Origin: an uncultured Alphaproteobacteria bacterium
GTDB lineage: Bacteria; Pseudomonadota; Alphaproteobacteria; Rhodobacterales; Rhodobacteraceae
Reading direction: 5' to 3'
Assembly: GCA_929200255.1 (NCBI GenBank)
Contig: CAKMYZ010000015.1
Location: forward strand, 30,207 to 94,206
Length of the DNA stretch: 64,000 bases
The notes below the pieces were generated by a model. It searched no databases, had not been told where the DNA came from, and was given only the letters and a program-made list of their open reading frames with translations. Within the stretch, counting starts at the first letter, position 1, and the number at the start of each line of letters is the position of its first letter. Positions 56,464-63,242 of the stretch are shown piece by piece. The position numbers and the translations under genes are program-made.

Positions 56464-57561
56464 TCAAAGTGCTTTTGTCATGTCTGCCAGCCAGGCCTCC
56501 AGAAAGGTATCAAACCGTGCATCTGGTTGGCGCAGCGGAAAGACTTCTGCAAAGGGGTCAGGTGCTGTGATCGTACTACCTGCCATTTCCTGCAGGACGG
56601 TGTGACCGCAGAACGGCACATAGGTTTCTGAATAGCCGCCCTCATGCACCATCAGGAGCTTGCCGTCGCAGATATCGGCGCTGAGCTCCATAACCTGGCG
56701 GGTCATCTGGCCGAAGGTCTCGGCCGTGGCGAGCATACGCCCCAACGGGTCATTGGCAGCGGCGTCAAAGCCGCAGGCGATGATCAGCACGTCCGGGGCA
56801 AAGGTGCGGATGGCGGGCAGGGCAAGCTGCGCCATCGCGGCCAGATAACCTTTGTGCCCGGTGCCGGGCGGCAGCGGAATGTTGAGGTTGTGGCCGATAC
56901 CATCGCCTTCGCCCCGATCGGCAAAAGCGCCGCTGTCCATCGGGTAGTTGCGGTCCTGATGCAGTGAAACGGTCAGCACATCAGCGCGGTCATAAAAGAC
57001 GGCCTCGGTCCCGTTGCCGTGATGCACATCCCAATCAAGCACGGCAAAGCGTTTGGCCAGACCTGCCGCCCGCGCGGCCTCGATCGCGATGCCGATGTTG
57101 TTGAGCAGGCAAAAGCCGTTGGGATAGTCCGGCAGGCAATGGTGGCCGGGTGGGCGCGACAGGGCATAGGCGTTTGTGACCTCGCCCTGCAACACTGCGG
57201 CGAGGGCCGTTTTGGCAAGACCAGCCGAGAGTGTGGCCAATTCATAGCCGCCGGGCCCAAAGGGCGTGCGCCGTCCCAACTCTCCGCCGCCGGCGTCTGA
57301 TAGCGCCTTGAATTCATCCAGGTAAGAGGCCGGATGCACGCGCAGCAGGTCCTCACGGGTTGCGGGTGCAGCACCGCGCATTGTTAGATCCTGCGCAAGA
57401 CCTGTCACTTCAATGAGGTTCTTGAGCCGCCTTTTGGTTTCAGGGTTTTCCGGCAAGCCACCGTCCAGTGGTTGAACCAACCCGCCAACCGGCAACATCC
57501 CCGCGTAATTCCCGCCGCCATGCCAAAAACACCGCTCATCCCAAAAAAAACCTGTGGTCAT
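56464..57561 (-). CDS. Histone-deacetylase-like (acetylpolyamine amidohydrolase family) hydrolase
   Basis: A 365-residue class II HDAC-fold protein. It begins MTTGFFWDERCFWHGGGNYA and has YALSRPPGHHCLPDYPNGFC (active-site His pair), LDWDVHHGNGTE (zinc Asp/His), IIACGFDAAANDPLGRMLA (zinc Asp) and LLMVHEGGYSETYVPFCGHT (catalytic Tyr region). Bacterial members deacetylate polyamines or small amides, or act on other acylated compounds. It stands alone; ATG 57561 was chosen over 57588 because the family starts at TTGFFWDER. Confidence 0.9.
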   Translation of the reverse strand: MTTGFFWDERCFWHGGGNYAGMLPVGGLVQPLDGGLPENPETKRRLKNLIEVTGLAQDLTMRGAAPATREDLLRVHPASYLDEFKALSDAGGGELGRRTPFGPGGYELATLSAGLAKTALAAVLQGEVTNAYALSRPPGHHCLPDYPNGFCLLNNIGIAIEAARAAGLAKRFAVLDWDVHHGNGTEAVFYDRADVLTVSLHQDRNYPMDSGAFADRGEGDGIGHNLNIPLPPGTGHKGYLAAMAQLALPAIRTFAPDVLIIACGFDAAANDPLGRMLATAETFGQMTRQVMELSADICDGKLLMVHEGGYSETYVPFCGHTVLQEMAGSTITAPDPFAEVFPLRQPDARFDTFLEAWLADMTKAL

Positions 57562-57627
57562 GCCGCTCCTCTTTCTTTGTTTGTTCAAAAGTATTTCCGC
57601 CGGAGGCTCCGGCAGTTGCCACTACGC

Positions 57628-57861
57628 TCAAGTCTTGCGCAATTGATAGATGCCCTCGGGCAGGTCCAATGCGGCTTCGAGATCGCGCAGCTGGGCCAGA
57701 GACAGGGTGATGCGCACCACCTCATCGCTGCGGGGATCGACCTGAGAAACGGTGACGCAATCATCAAATGCATCGATGATCACATCTTCTTTGAGCGGTG
57801 CTGTGCCTTCGTCAATTAAGGTCACAACGGTCGCGTCATAATCGTGTTCGATGGTAAACAT
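57628..57861 (-). CDS. Small conserved hypothetical protein
   Basis: A 77-residue acidic protein: MFTIEHDYDATVVTLIDEGT, EDVIIDAFDDCVTVSQVDPR, VVRITLSLAQLRDLEAALDL. I do not recognise a named family, but the balanced codon use and length suggest a real gene, and I have seen such short acidic proteins annotated in Roseobacters. It lies 66 bp from the HDAC-like gene on the same strand. Function unknown. Confidence 0.55.
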   Translation of the reverse strand: MFTIEHDYDATVVTLIDEGTAPLKEDVIIDAFDDCVTVSQVDPRSDEVVRITLSLAQLRDLEAALDLPEGIYQLRKT

Positions 57862-57964
57862 GGCCGCAGCCTAGCGGGCGTTAATCTTAAGTGCAATTTA
57901 AGCTCGATTTTAGTCAATCTGAGATGATATTTGTTAGGGAGTTGGTAACTATTTGGAATGAGTA

Positions 57965-58607
57965 ATGCGTTTTGTAGTGTTAACGATGTTGGCGGTGTTG
58001 GCCGGATGTGGCCATGGTGGCCTTGCGCCTACTGCTGTTGAAACTACCCGGCTGGGGCATGCGCAATTTTGGCAAGCTGCCAGCCGGGTGGAACCCATGG
58101 CCGAAATGCTCTGCGCGGCCCGCGCTCCAGTGCGATTTTCAGATTGTGCTTGATGAACGCCCCAACCTTGCGGCAGCTGCCCAGCAGTCGGTTGGCCCGG
58201 ACGGCCGCCCTGTGCTGACCGTCACAGCCGCGATGGTGGCCCAGGCACAGCACGTTGATGAACTTGCCTTTGTTCTGGCGCATGAGGCGGCGCACCATAT
58301 TCAGGATCACCTGCCACGGCTACGACAGATCGCGTCAGAAGGCGATGCAGCGGCCCCGGCAGGGGCTCTTGGGATCGCAGCCGCACCAACCGAGGCTGGG
58401 ATTGCCCGCGCCCGCGCCCATTTGAAAGGGTTTGAGTTGGAGGCCGATACCTTGGGTACGCAAATCGCATTGAGCGCGGGGTTTGATCCGTTGAATGGGG
58501 CGGACATCCTGCAAAGGCTGGATCGCCCCGGCTCTGATGCCACGGTCAGCCATCCTGCATTGGCTGATCGGTTACGGGCTGTGCGCCGCGCGTCCAACGG
58601 CGCCTGA
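57965..58607 (+). pseudogene. M48-family metallopeptidase lipoprotein, frameshifted
   Basis: M48 peptidases of this type are membrane or periplasmic zinc proteases. The first frame (57965-58153) encodes a lipoprotein signal (MRFVVLTMLAVLAGCG) and ASRVEPMAEMLCAARAP; the other frame (58008-58607) continues with QCDFQIVLDERPN, the catalytic HEAAHHIQDH (HExxH) in FVLAHEAAHHIQDHLPRL and the zinc ligand ELEADTLGTQIALSAGFDP. Comparison with the family places the frameshift near 58125-58140, where one base too many (or two too few) separates CAARAP from CDFQIV. If the shift is real, only the signal and a short N-terminal domain are made. A sequencing error is possible and would restore an intact protease. 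Confidence 0.75.
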
Positions 58608-58717
58608 TCCGACGAAATCTGCTCGGTGTCGCCTTGCCAGATTTTTGTCTATGTGTGCACAGCGCGTTGTCGTATGCTACAACATGCATGGATAACGAAT
58701 GGAAGTGTTATGATGCG

Positions 58718-58789
58718 TCTGCGCGCACCTACTCCAAGGATTTTGAGCTTGAAGCCGATGCCACAGGCGCACGCATCGCAATGGCGCAC
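58718..58789 (+). pseudogene. Scrap of a second M48-type gene
   Basis: The reading frame at 58718-58789 encodes SARTYSKDFELEADATGARI and AMAH, matching the region around the third zinc ligand of M48 peptidases (compare FELEADTLGTQIA in the preceding gene). No HExxH or start of its own is visible. It lies 110 bp after the frameshifted M48 gene, so I infer a decayed tandem copy or internal duplication. Confidence 0.5.
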
Positions 58790-58820
58790 CGTGCAGCGCG
58801 TCGCAGGAGGGCTGTAGCCG

Positions 58821-59174
58821 ATGATTACCGGATCATGTCACTGCGGCGCTGTCCGCTACCGTTTCGACCATACGCCGCCCAAGACGACGTCATGCAATTG
58901 TTCTGTCTGTCGCCGGTTGGGCGCGCTTTGGATTTACGCAAAGATATCGCAGATCGAGATCAGCGGCGCGACCGACAGCTATGCCTATGGCGATAAGTCC
59001 CTCGCATTCCATCGTTGCTGTGTGTGCGGTTGCACGACGCATTGGGAAAACCTGCAACCCGATGGGCCGGATGCCTCTATGGCTGTCAATTTACGGTTGG
59101 CTGATCCAGAGGTGGTGGCCTCCATCCCGGTGCGTCACTTTGATGGTGCGGACACCTGGACGTTTCTGGACTAG
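58821..59174 (+). CDS. GFA-family (glutathione-dependent formaldehyde-activating-like) protein
   Basis: A 117-residue GFA/CENP-V fold protein with zinc-binding motifs SCHCGAVRYRF, SCNCSVCRRLGALWIYA and FHRCCVCGCTTHW. Members include putative S-(hydroxymethyl)glutathione synthases, but most have no proven activity. ATG 58821 follows AGGAGG at 58806-58811, a site that lies inside the M48 scrap. Confidence 0.88.
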   Translation: MITGSCHCGAVRYRFDHTPPKTTSCNCSVCRRLGALWIYAKISQIEISGATDSYAYGDKSLAFHRCCVCGCTTHWENLQPDGPDASMAVNLRLADPEVVASIPVRHFDGADTWTFLD

Positions 59175-59184
59175 AGTCCTGACC

Positions 59185-59823
59185 CTAGGCCGAAGCTATC
59201 GACGCAATCGCGATTGCTGCAAAGAAGCAGGCAGAGGCGGCGACAACAAATCCATGCCAGATCGCGATGGAATACTTCAGTGTTTCGGCAGCATAAAACG
59301 GCACGCCTGCGGTATAGAGCAGCCCGCCGATCCCGATCAGCACCATCGCCGACACAGGCACAATCGGCCAAAGTGACCAGATCAACGCAAGGCTGAGCCA
59401 GCCCATGATCAGATATAGCGCGGGGCCAAACCGCCCCGGCGTGCGCCAGAAGAACAGTTTCAGCGTCATGCCCACAACCGCAAGTGCCCAGACAACCCCA
59501 AGCACAAGATAGGCAAAGCCGCTACCGATCATCACGACCAGCGGCGTATAGGTGCCCGCGATTTTGAGGTAGATCGCTGCATGATCAAAGCGGCGCAGGG
59601 TCGGTCTGATCCGTTCCCACGGCGTCATGTGATAAAAGGCCGAGGCCACGAATGTGGCGATGAGCGTCGCCCCGTAAACGCAAAGGGCGGCGATCTGGCC
59701 GGGTGGCACATGCCCCAAACTCCAGACGATCAAGACGATTGCCCCGCTCAAAGCGCCGATCACACCCATGGCATGCATGGCCCCATCGGCAATCCGTTCA
59801 GAGCGGGCATAGGTTGGATACAT
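59185..59823 (-). CDS. Hemolysin III/YqfA-like PAQR membrane protein
   Basis: A 212-residue seven-helix protein of the hemolysin III/PAQR family. From ATG 59823: MYPTYARSERIADGAMHAMG, SAFYHMTPWERIRPTLRRFD, HAAIYLKIAGTYTPLVVMIG and, near the end, YSIAIWHGFVVAASACFF. The His and Asp residues in SAFYHM, RFDH and WHGF probably form a metal site. Its real role is unclear (possibly lipid or membrane homeostasis). The longer ORF to 59859 was not used. Confidence 0.88.
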   Translation of the reverse strand: MYPTYARSERIADGAMHAMGVIGALSGAIVLIVWSLGHVPPGQIAALCVYGATLIATFVASAFYHMTPWERIRPTLRRFDHAAIYLKIAGTYTPLVVMIGSGFAYLVLGVVWALAVVGMTLKLFFWRTPGRFGPALYLIMGWLSLALIWSLWPIVPVSAMVLIGIGGLLYTAGVPFYAAETLKYSIAIWHGFVVAASACFFAAIAIASIASA

Positions 59824-59967
59824 CTGTTTTTCCTCGTGACTGGGTCGGATGGTAGGCAAGTCACATCGCCGGTCAAATATTCCGTCGGGTCAACACCAGG
59901 GCTTGGCAGAGGTCGCCCGATCGCCCAGGATCCCGCGCGGGCCCCGCAAATAGTGAAGGACAGACAG

Positions 59968-60327
59968 ATGTGGCAGCAAATCATGCGCGTGCGCCAACGC
60001 GCGATCTGGTCTTGGGATGGGTTTGTCCATGTCTATCGGACCGAAGGATCGCTGATGCAGTGGATCGTCGCCAATGCGTTCTTTGCCGTGTTGGCCTTTG
60101 TGCTGCCGCTCTCTGCGGGCGAGCGGGGTATGGTACTGATGGGTGGGATCATCGTGCTGGCGGCGGAATGCATGAACACCGCGATTGAGCGGGTCGTCGA
60201 CGACATCAGCACTGAACAGCGCGAAGCGGCCAAACGGGCCAAGGATTGCGGCTCAGCGGCGGTGGCCGTCACGGCGATTGGTGTGGGTGTGGCCTGGGTG
60301 TGTGTGATCATCGGATTGATCTGGTAG
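59968..60327 (+). CDS. dgkA: Diacylglycerol kinase
   Basis: A 119-residue three-helix DgkA, which recycles diacylglycerol to phosphatidic acid at the inner membrane. Motifs: ANAFFAVLAFVLPLSAGERG, GGIIVLAAECMNTAIERVVD (the catalytic ExxNTAIE) and AKDCGSAAVAVTAIGVGVAW. ATG 59968 follows AAGGA at 59956-59960. The longer ORF from 59581 runs antisense through the hemolysin III gene and was rejected. A CAGGTCC/GGACCTG inverted repeat (60329-60335, 60353-60359) follows the stop codon. Confidence 0.93.
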   Translation: MWQQIMRVRQRAIWSWDGFVHVYRTEGSLMQWIVANAFFAVLAFVLPLSAGERGMVLMGGIIVLAAECMNTAIERVVDDISTEQREAAKRAKDCGSAAVAVTAIGVGVAWVCVIIGLIW

Positions 60328-60488
60328 ACAGGTCCCGTTTCCCCGACCACCCGGACCTGCGCAGAAGAGCTGTCCTGCGCGGGGCAGGAGTATGTGGCGT
60401 TTTGCACGATCGGGCTGGCCCGAAGCCCACTTTCGAGAAGCAGCAACGCAGCGTCGAGGAACGCGGCAAATCGCCGGGTTAGGCCGTT

Positions 60489-61115
60489 TCAATTTTTGAT
60501 GCCACTCTCTTTACTTCGCGCATCAAAATTCTCCCAAACGTGCATACGGCCCTTTTGCCTTGCATCAGCAAGCCAAAGTTTCTTGCGGATGCCTGCGACC
60601 TCAAGATGCGTGTATGCGCCGCCGGAGTATTTTGGCCAGTCGATAGCCAGCCCTTGCTTAACAAGTTCTCCGGAGAGGTCGCGCCCGTCGGGTAGAAAGC
60701 ACTTGGCAACCGTCCGGCCATATTCGTCTTCGTCGGTGATTTCGGCGCGTATGCGATGGCCCTTGCAAAGACGCACCATCGCCCACTTGGCTTTCATTCC
60801 GTAGGGGTGATTCAGTTCCGGCGCGTCTATCCCATAAAGGCGCATTTGGGTTTTTTTGATCGTGATTGTGTCACCGTCTGTAACGTAAGCTGGCCCTTCC
60901 AGCACCCGAGGTTGCGAGACGGGATGAGCGGTGGTGGCATCAAACACCTGAGCCGGTTTTGACGCGTTGGGCTGCGGTTTGTTTGGTGGCACAGGATGAA
61001 CGGCGAAGCTGCGACCTGCCTTATAGGCAAGGGTCTCATTAGCTGTTTTGCCGCGGTGTTTGGCCTTAGGTTGACGTGGAAGCCTAAAAAGCGCTCTCAA
61101 AATAAACTTAAACAT
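60489..61115 (-). CDS. Thermonuclease-family (SNase) protein
   Basis: A 208-residue protein with a staphylococcal-nuclease fold: VLEGPAYVTDGDTITI, RLYGIDAPELNHPYG, EITDEDEYGRTVAKCFLPDG and GLAIDWPKYSGG. The conserved Asp-Gly-Asp, Arg-(L)-x-G-(I)-D-A-P-E and D-x-Y-G-R residues are present, so it is probably active. The N-terminal 60 residues start MFKFILRALFRLPRQPKAK, basic and possibly membrane-associated, not a clear signal peptide. The DNA is more AT-rich than its neighbours. ATG 61115 was chosen; the ORF continues to 61355 without conservation. Confidence 0.82.
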   Translation of the reverse strand: MFKFILRALFRLPRQPKAKHRGKTANETLAYKAGRSFAVHPVPPNKPQPNASKPAQVFDATTAHPVSQPRVLEGPAYVTDGDTITIKKTQMRLYGIDAPELNHPYGMKAKWAMVRLCKGHRIRAEITDEDEYGRTVAKCFLPDGRDLSGELVKQGLAIDWPKYSGGAYTHLEVAGIRKKLWLADARQKGRMHVWENFDARSKESGIKN

Positions 61116-61411
61116 CTTCTGATTGTATGTGGTCGCCCCTTTGGCGGCAAATGATTTTGGAGACGCAAACGATGTGACCCGTTGTATGTCTCTTTGGTTT
61201 GTGGGGGGGTGCCGTCTAAGTACTCTCGATTTGCTTACTGATATGTTTTGGTTCCTGGCGAGTGTGCGAAGGCCACGCGCGAGGCAAGGCACCTTTGCAA
61301 TTGGCATGGGCGAAGCGGTCGGGGCCTGCCCAAAGCCAAATTTGATCCAGCGCAAAGTGTGCTCTGTGCTCTGGTGCTACTTTTGCATCCATCGCAATCG
61401 GAGTATCAATC
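61116..61411. other. Intergenic region with a degenerate FNR-like site
   Basis: This 296-bp gap between the SNase gene (minus) and the DUF6455 gene (plus) shows no convincing ORF. TTGAT-CCAG-CGCAA at 61342-61355 is a two-mismatch FnrL box about 56 bp before the DUF6455 start. Otherwise I see nothing notable. Confidence 0.35.
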
Positions 61412-61666
61412 ATGCAAACCTCGGAAAATGTCCCCTTATGTTTCTGGCGGGTCATCACGATGGCAGAGGCCTGTGACGTCGATCTGTCGACGGCGCTGGA
61501 TGAAAACAAGATCGATATCACCGCATATGCTGACATGATCACAGGCTGTCAGCGCTGTACGCAGGTTGATACATGCAACAAGCTGCTGGCCCAGGGACCG
61601 CCGTTGGATCAGGCACCGGACTATTGCGTCAATAAAGAGACGTTTGCAAAGTTGCGCCGCGCCTGA
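61412..61666 (+). CDS. DUF6455 family protein
   Basis: An 84-residue soluble protein that contains CWRVITMAEACDVDLSTALD-type content and the cysteine-rich end GCQRCTQVDTCNKLLAQ, matching the small DUF6455 family of Rhodobacterales, which has CxxC-x5-C clusters. Such proteins are often associated with microaerobic or bacteriochlorophyll genes, but no function is proven. GGAG lies 9-12 bases before ATG 61412. Confidence 0.7.
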   Translation: MQTSENVPLCFWRVITMAEACDVDLSTALDENKIDITAYADMITGCQRCTQVDTCNKLLAQGPPLDQAPDYCVNKETFAKLRRA

Positions 61667-61686
61667 GGCCCAGGCCGTCGCCGAAA

Positions 61687-61719
61687 GAATGGGCGCTGCA
61701 TTCTTCTCAGTGCCCATTC
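61687..61719. terminator. Possible bidirectional terminator
   Basis: GAATGGGC (61687-61694) and GCCCATTC (61712-61719) are perfect 8-bp inverted copies separated by 17 bp, between the convergent DUF6455 and ppk2 genes. No strong T run follows, so it may be only a 3'-end hairpin. Confidence 0.45.
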
Positions 61720-61721
61720 CC

Positions 61722-62591
61722 TTATGCCTTCACACGCCGCGTATCGGGATGCAGTGCAGTGCCAAGGATATGATCAGCCCGGTGCACCACTCTTTGCGCG
61801 CTGCCCACAATTTCTGGCTGGGGTGGCTGGGCGATGTTGAGGTCCTTGCCGGGGTAATCCAACGTGGACAGGAAATGACGCATGCAATTGAGGCGCGCGC
61901 GTTTCTTGTCATTGGATTTGACCACCGTCCAGGGCGCATCGGCGGTATCGGTGTAAAAGAACATCGCTTACTTGGCTTCTGTGTAGTCGTCCCATTTATC
62001 AAGGCTCGCCTTGTCAATTGGTGACAGTTTCCACTGTTTCAACGGATCGGTCGCGCGGCTGGCAAAGCGCCGTTTTTGTTCGTCCTGAGTGACCGAGAAC
62101 CAGTATTTGTATAGCTTGATGCCAGAGCGGGTCAGCATCCGTTCCAACTCGGGCGTCTGGCGCATGAATTCGAGGTATTCTTCAGGTTCGCAAAAGCCCA
62201 TCACACGTTCGACGCCAGCGCGATTGTACCAGCTGCGGTCATAGAGCACCATTTCACCCGAGGTGGGCAAGTGGTTGATGTAACGCTGAAAATACCACTG
62301 GCCGCGTTCTTCGTCGGTGGGCTTGTTCAAGGCCACCACACGTGCGGCACGCGGGTTGAGGTGTTCGGTAAACCGCTTGATCGTGCCGCCCTTGCCCGCA
62401 GCATCGCGACCTTCGAAAAGCAACACAAAGCGCTGGCCGGTTTCCTGCGCCCACAACTGCACCTTGAGCAACTCCGCCTGCAACTCGGCCTTTTCGGCCT
62501 CATAGGGGCGGCGTGCCAGTTTCGCCAAAGCGGTCGGTTTCCGGTTGCTTTGCCGGGGGGTGGCTTTCTGGGTGACGGCTGCGTCTTTCAT
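61722..62591 (-). pseudogene. ppk2: Polyphosphate kinase 2, interrupted by an in-frame stop
   Basis: PPK2 uses polyphosphate to phosphorylate ADP/GDP (or AMP). The first part (207 residues, 62591 to 61968) has the Walker A FEGRDAAGKGGTIKRFTEHL, VVALNKPTDEERGQWYFQRY, the Walker B-like MVLYDRSWYNRAGVERVMGF and PIDKASLDKWDDYTEAK. A TAA stop at 61968-61970 follows. The next codons continue in the same frame with AMFFYTDTADAPWTVVKSND and RARLNCMRHFLSTLDYPGKD, the normal C-terminus of the family, ending at 61722. The change is a single E-to-stop type substitution (EAK-stop-AMF where EAKEAMF is expected). The truncated protein lacks the last 80 residues, which contact nucleotide, so it is probably inactive. 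A good FnrL box lies upstream. Confidence 0.82.
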
Positions 62592-62646
62592 ATCCCTCTC
62601 CTTTACGTGGTTGCGGGTCTGTTAGCAGAGGCGCAGGCTACTGGCT

Positions 62647-62660
62647 TTGATGTGGGTCAA
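62647..62660. promoter_or_regulatory. FnrL/FNR box upstream of ppk2
   Basis: TTGATGTGGGTCAA matches TTGAT-N4-GTCAA exactly, 56-69 bp before the ppk2 ATG. This is the same distance as the box to ccoG, so it probably once (or still) activated ppk2 at low oxygen. Confidence 0.75.
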
Positions 62661-62874
62661 GATGCGCCGCAGCAGAGCTTTGCGGTTTCGACCGTTGCGG
62701 CTATGCTTGTCTCAGAGAGTGATCGCAGGAGGATCATATGCGCCTCATAGCACTCGCCCTTCTGCGATGCAGCGTCTGCCCTGAACCTGCCGGACGGCGT
62801 GGGTTGCTTGGGCCATGGAGCCGCCCCGTGATTTCATGCTCTGAAGGATTAAGGCACTGAAAGTTATCGAAAAT

Positions 62875-63219
62875 GTGTTGAACGACCGCGGCTCTAAATA
62901 TGCGGTGGCTGGTGGTCCTGTGGGATCAGCGGAGGAGGCGAAAGCCTTTGTGAAAACGCTGTGCCGCCGCAAGAAATTCGCCAAAGCCACGCACAACACA
63001 TGGGCGGTACTGCTGCCTGACGGACCGTTGAAGAACGACGACGGCGAAAGCGGGGCGGGCATGGTGATCCTTCGGATGCTGGAACGGGAAGGGCTGGAAG
63101 GCCACATCATCGTCGTGACCCGGTGGTTTGGCGGGACAAAGCTGGGCGGGGATCGGTTCCGGCGGGTGCAGGATGCGGTGAGAGTTTATTTGGATGAGAT
63201 GGAGGGTAGCGGAAGGTAA
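62875..63219 (+). CDS. YigZ/IMPACT-like protein (UPF0029)
   Basis: A 114-residue (or slightly longer) protein with the YigZ N-terminal domain: DRGSKYAVAGGPVGSAEEAK, FVKTLCRRKKFAKATHNTW, DGESGAGMVILRMLEREGLE and IIVVTRWFGGTKLGGDRFRR. Family members are small ribosome-associated or Lon-linked proteins of uncertain function. The GTG at 62875 is conservative; conservation (LKVIENVL precedes it in frame) suggests a CTG start at 62857 behind GAAGG. The stop codon lies within a repeat shared with 40342-40367. Confidence 0.8.
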   Translation: MLNDRGSKYAVAGGPVGSAEEAKAFVKTLCRRKKFAKATHNTWAVLLPDGPLKNDDGESGAGMVILRMLEREGLEGHIIVVTRWFGGTKLGGDRFRRVQDAVRVYLDEMEGSGR

Positions 63220-63236
63220 GGTGGATCATGATCCAC
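63216..63236. repeat. Second copy of the REP-like palindrome (21 bp)
   Basis: The 21 bases at 63216-63236 are identical to 40342-40362, including the symmetric centre GGTGGATCATGATCCAC. The right arm then diverges (TCGAC), so the copy is truncated. It overlaps the YigZ-like stop codon. Confidence 0.75.
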
Positions 63237-63242
63237 TCGACC

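Noticed and set aside
60328..60488. Short frame after dgkA containing several cysteines
   Set aside because: No start codon, ribosome site or family resemblance could be found.
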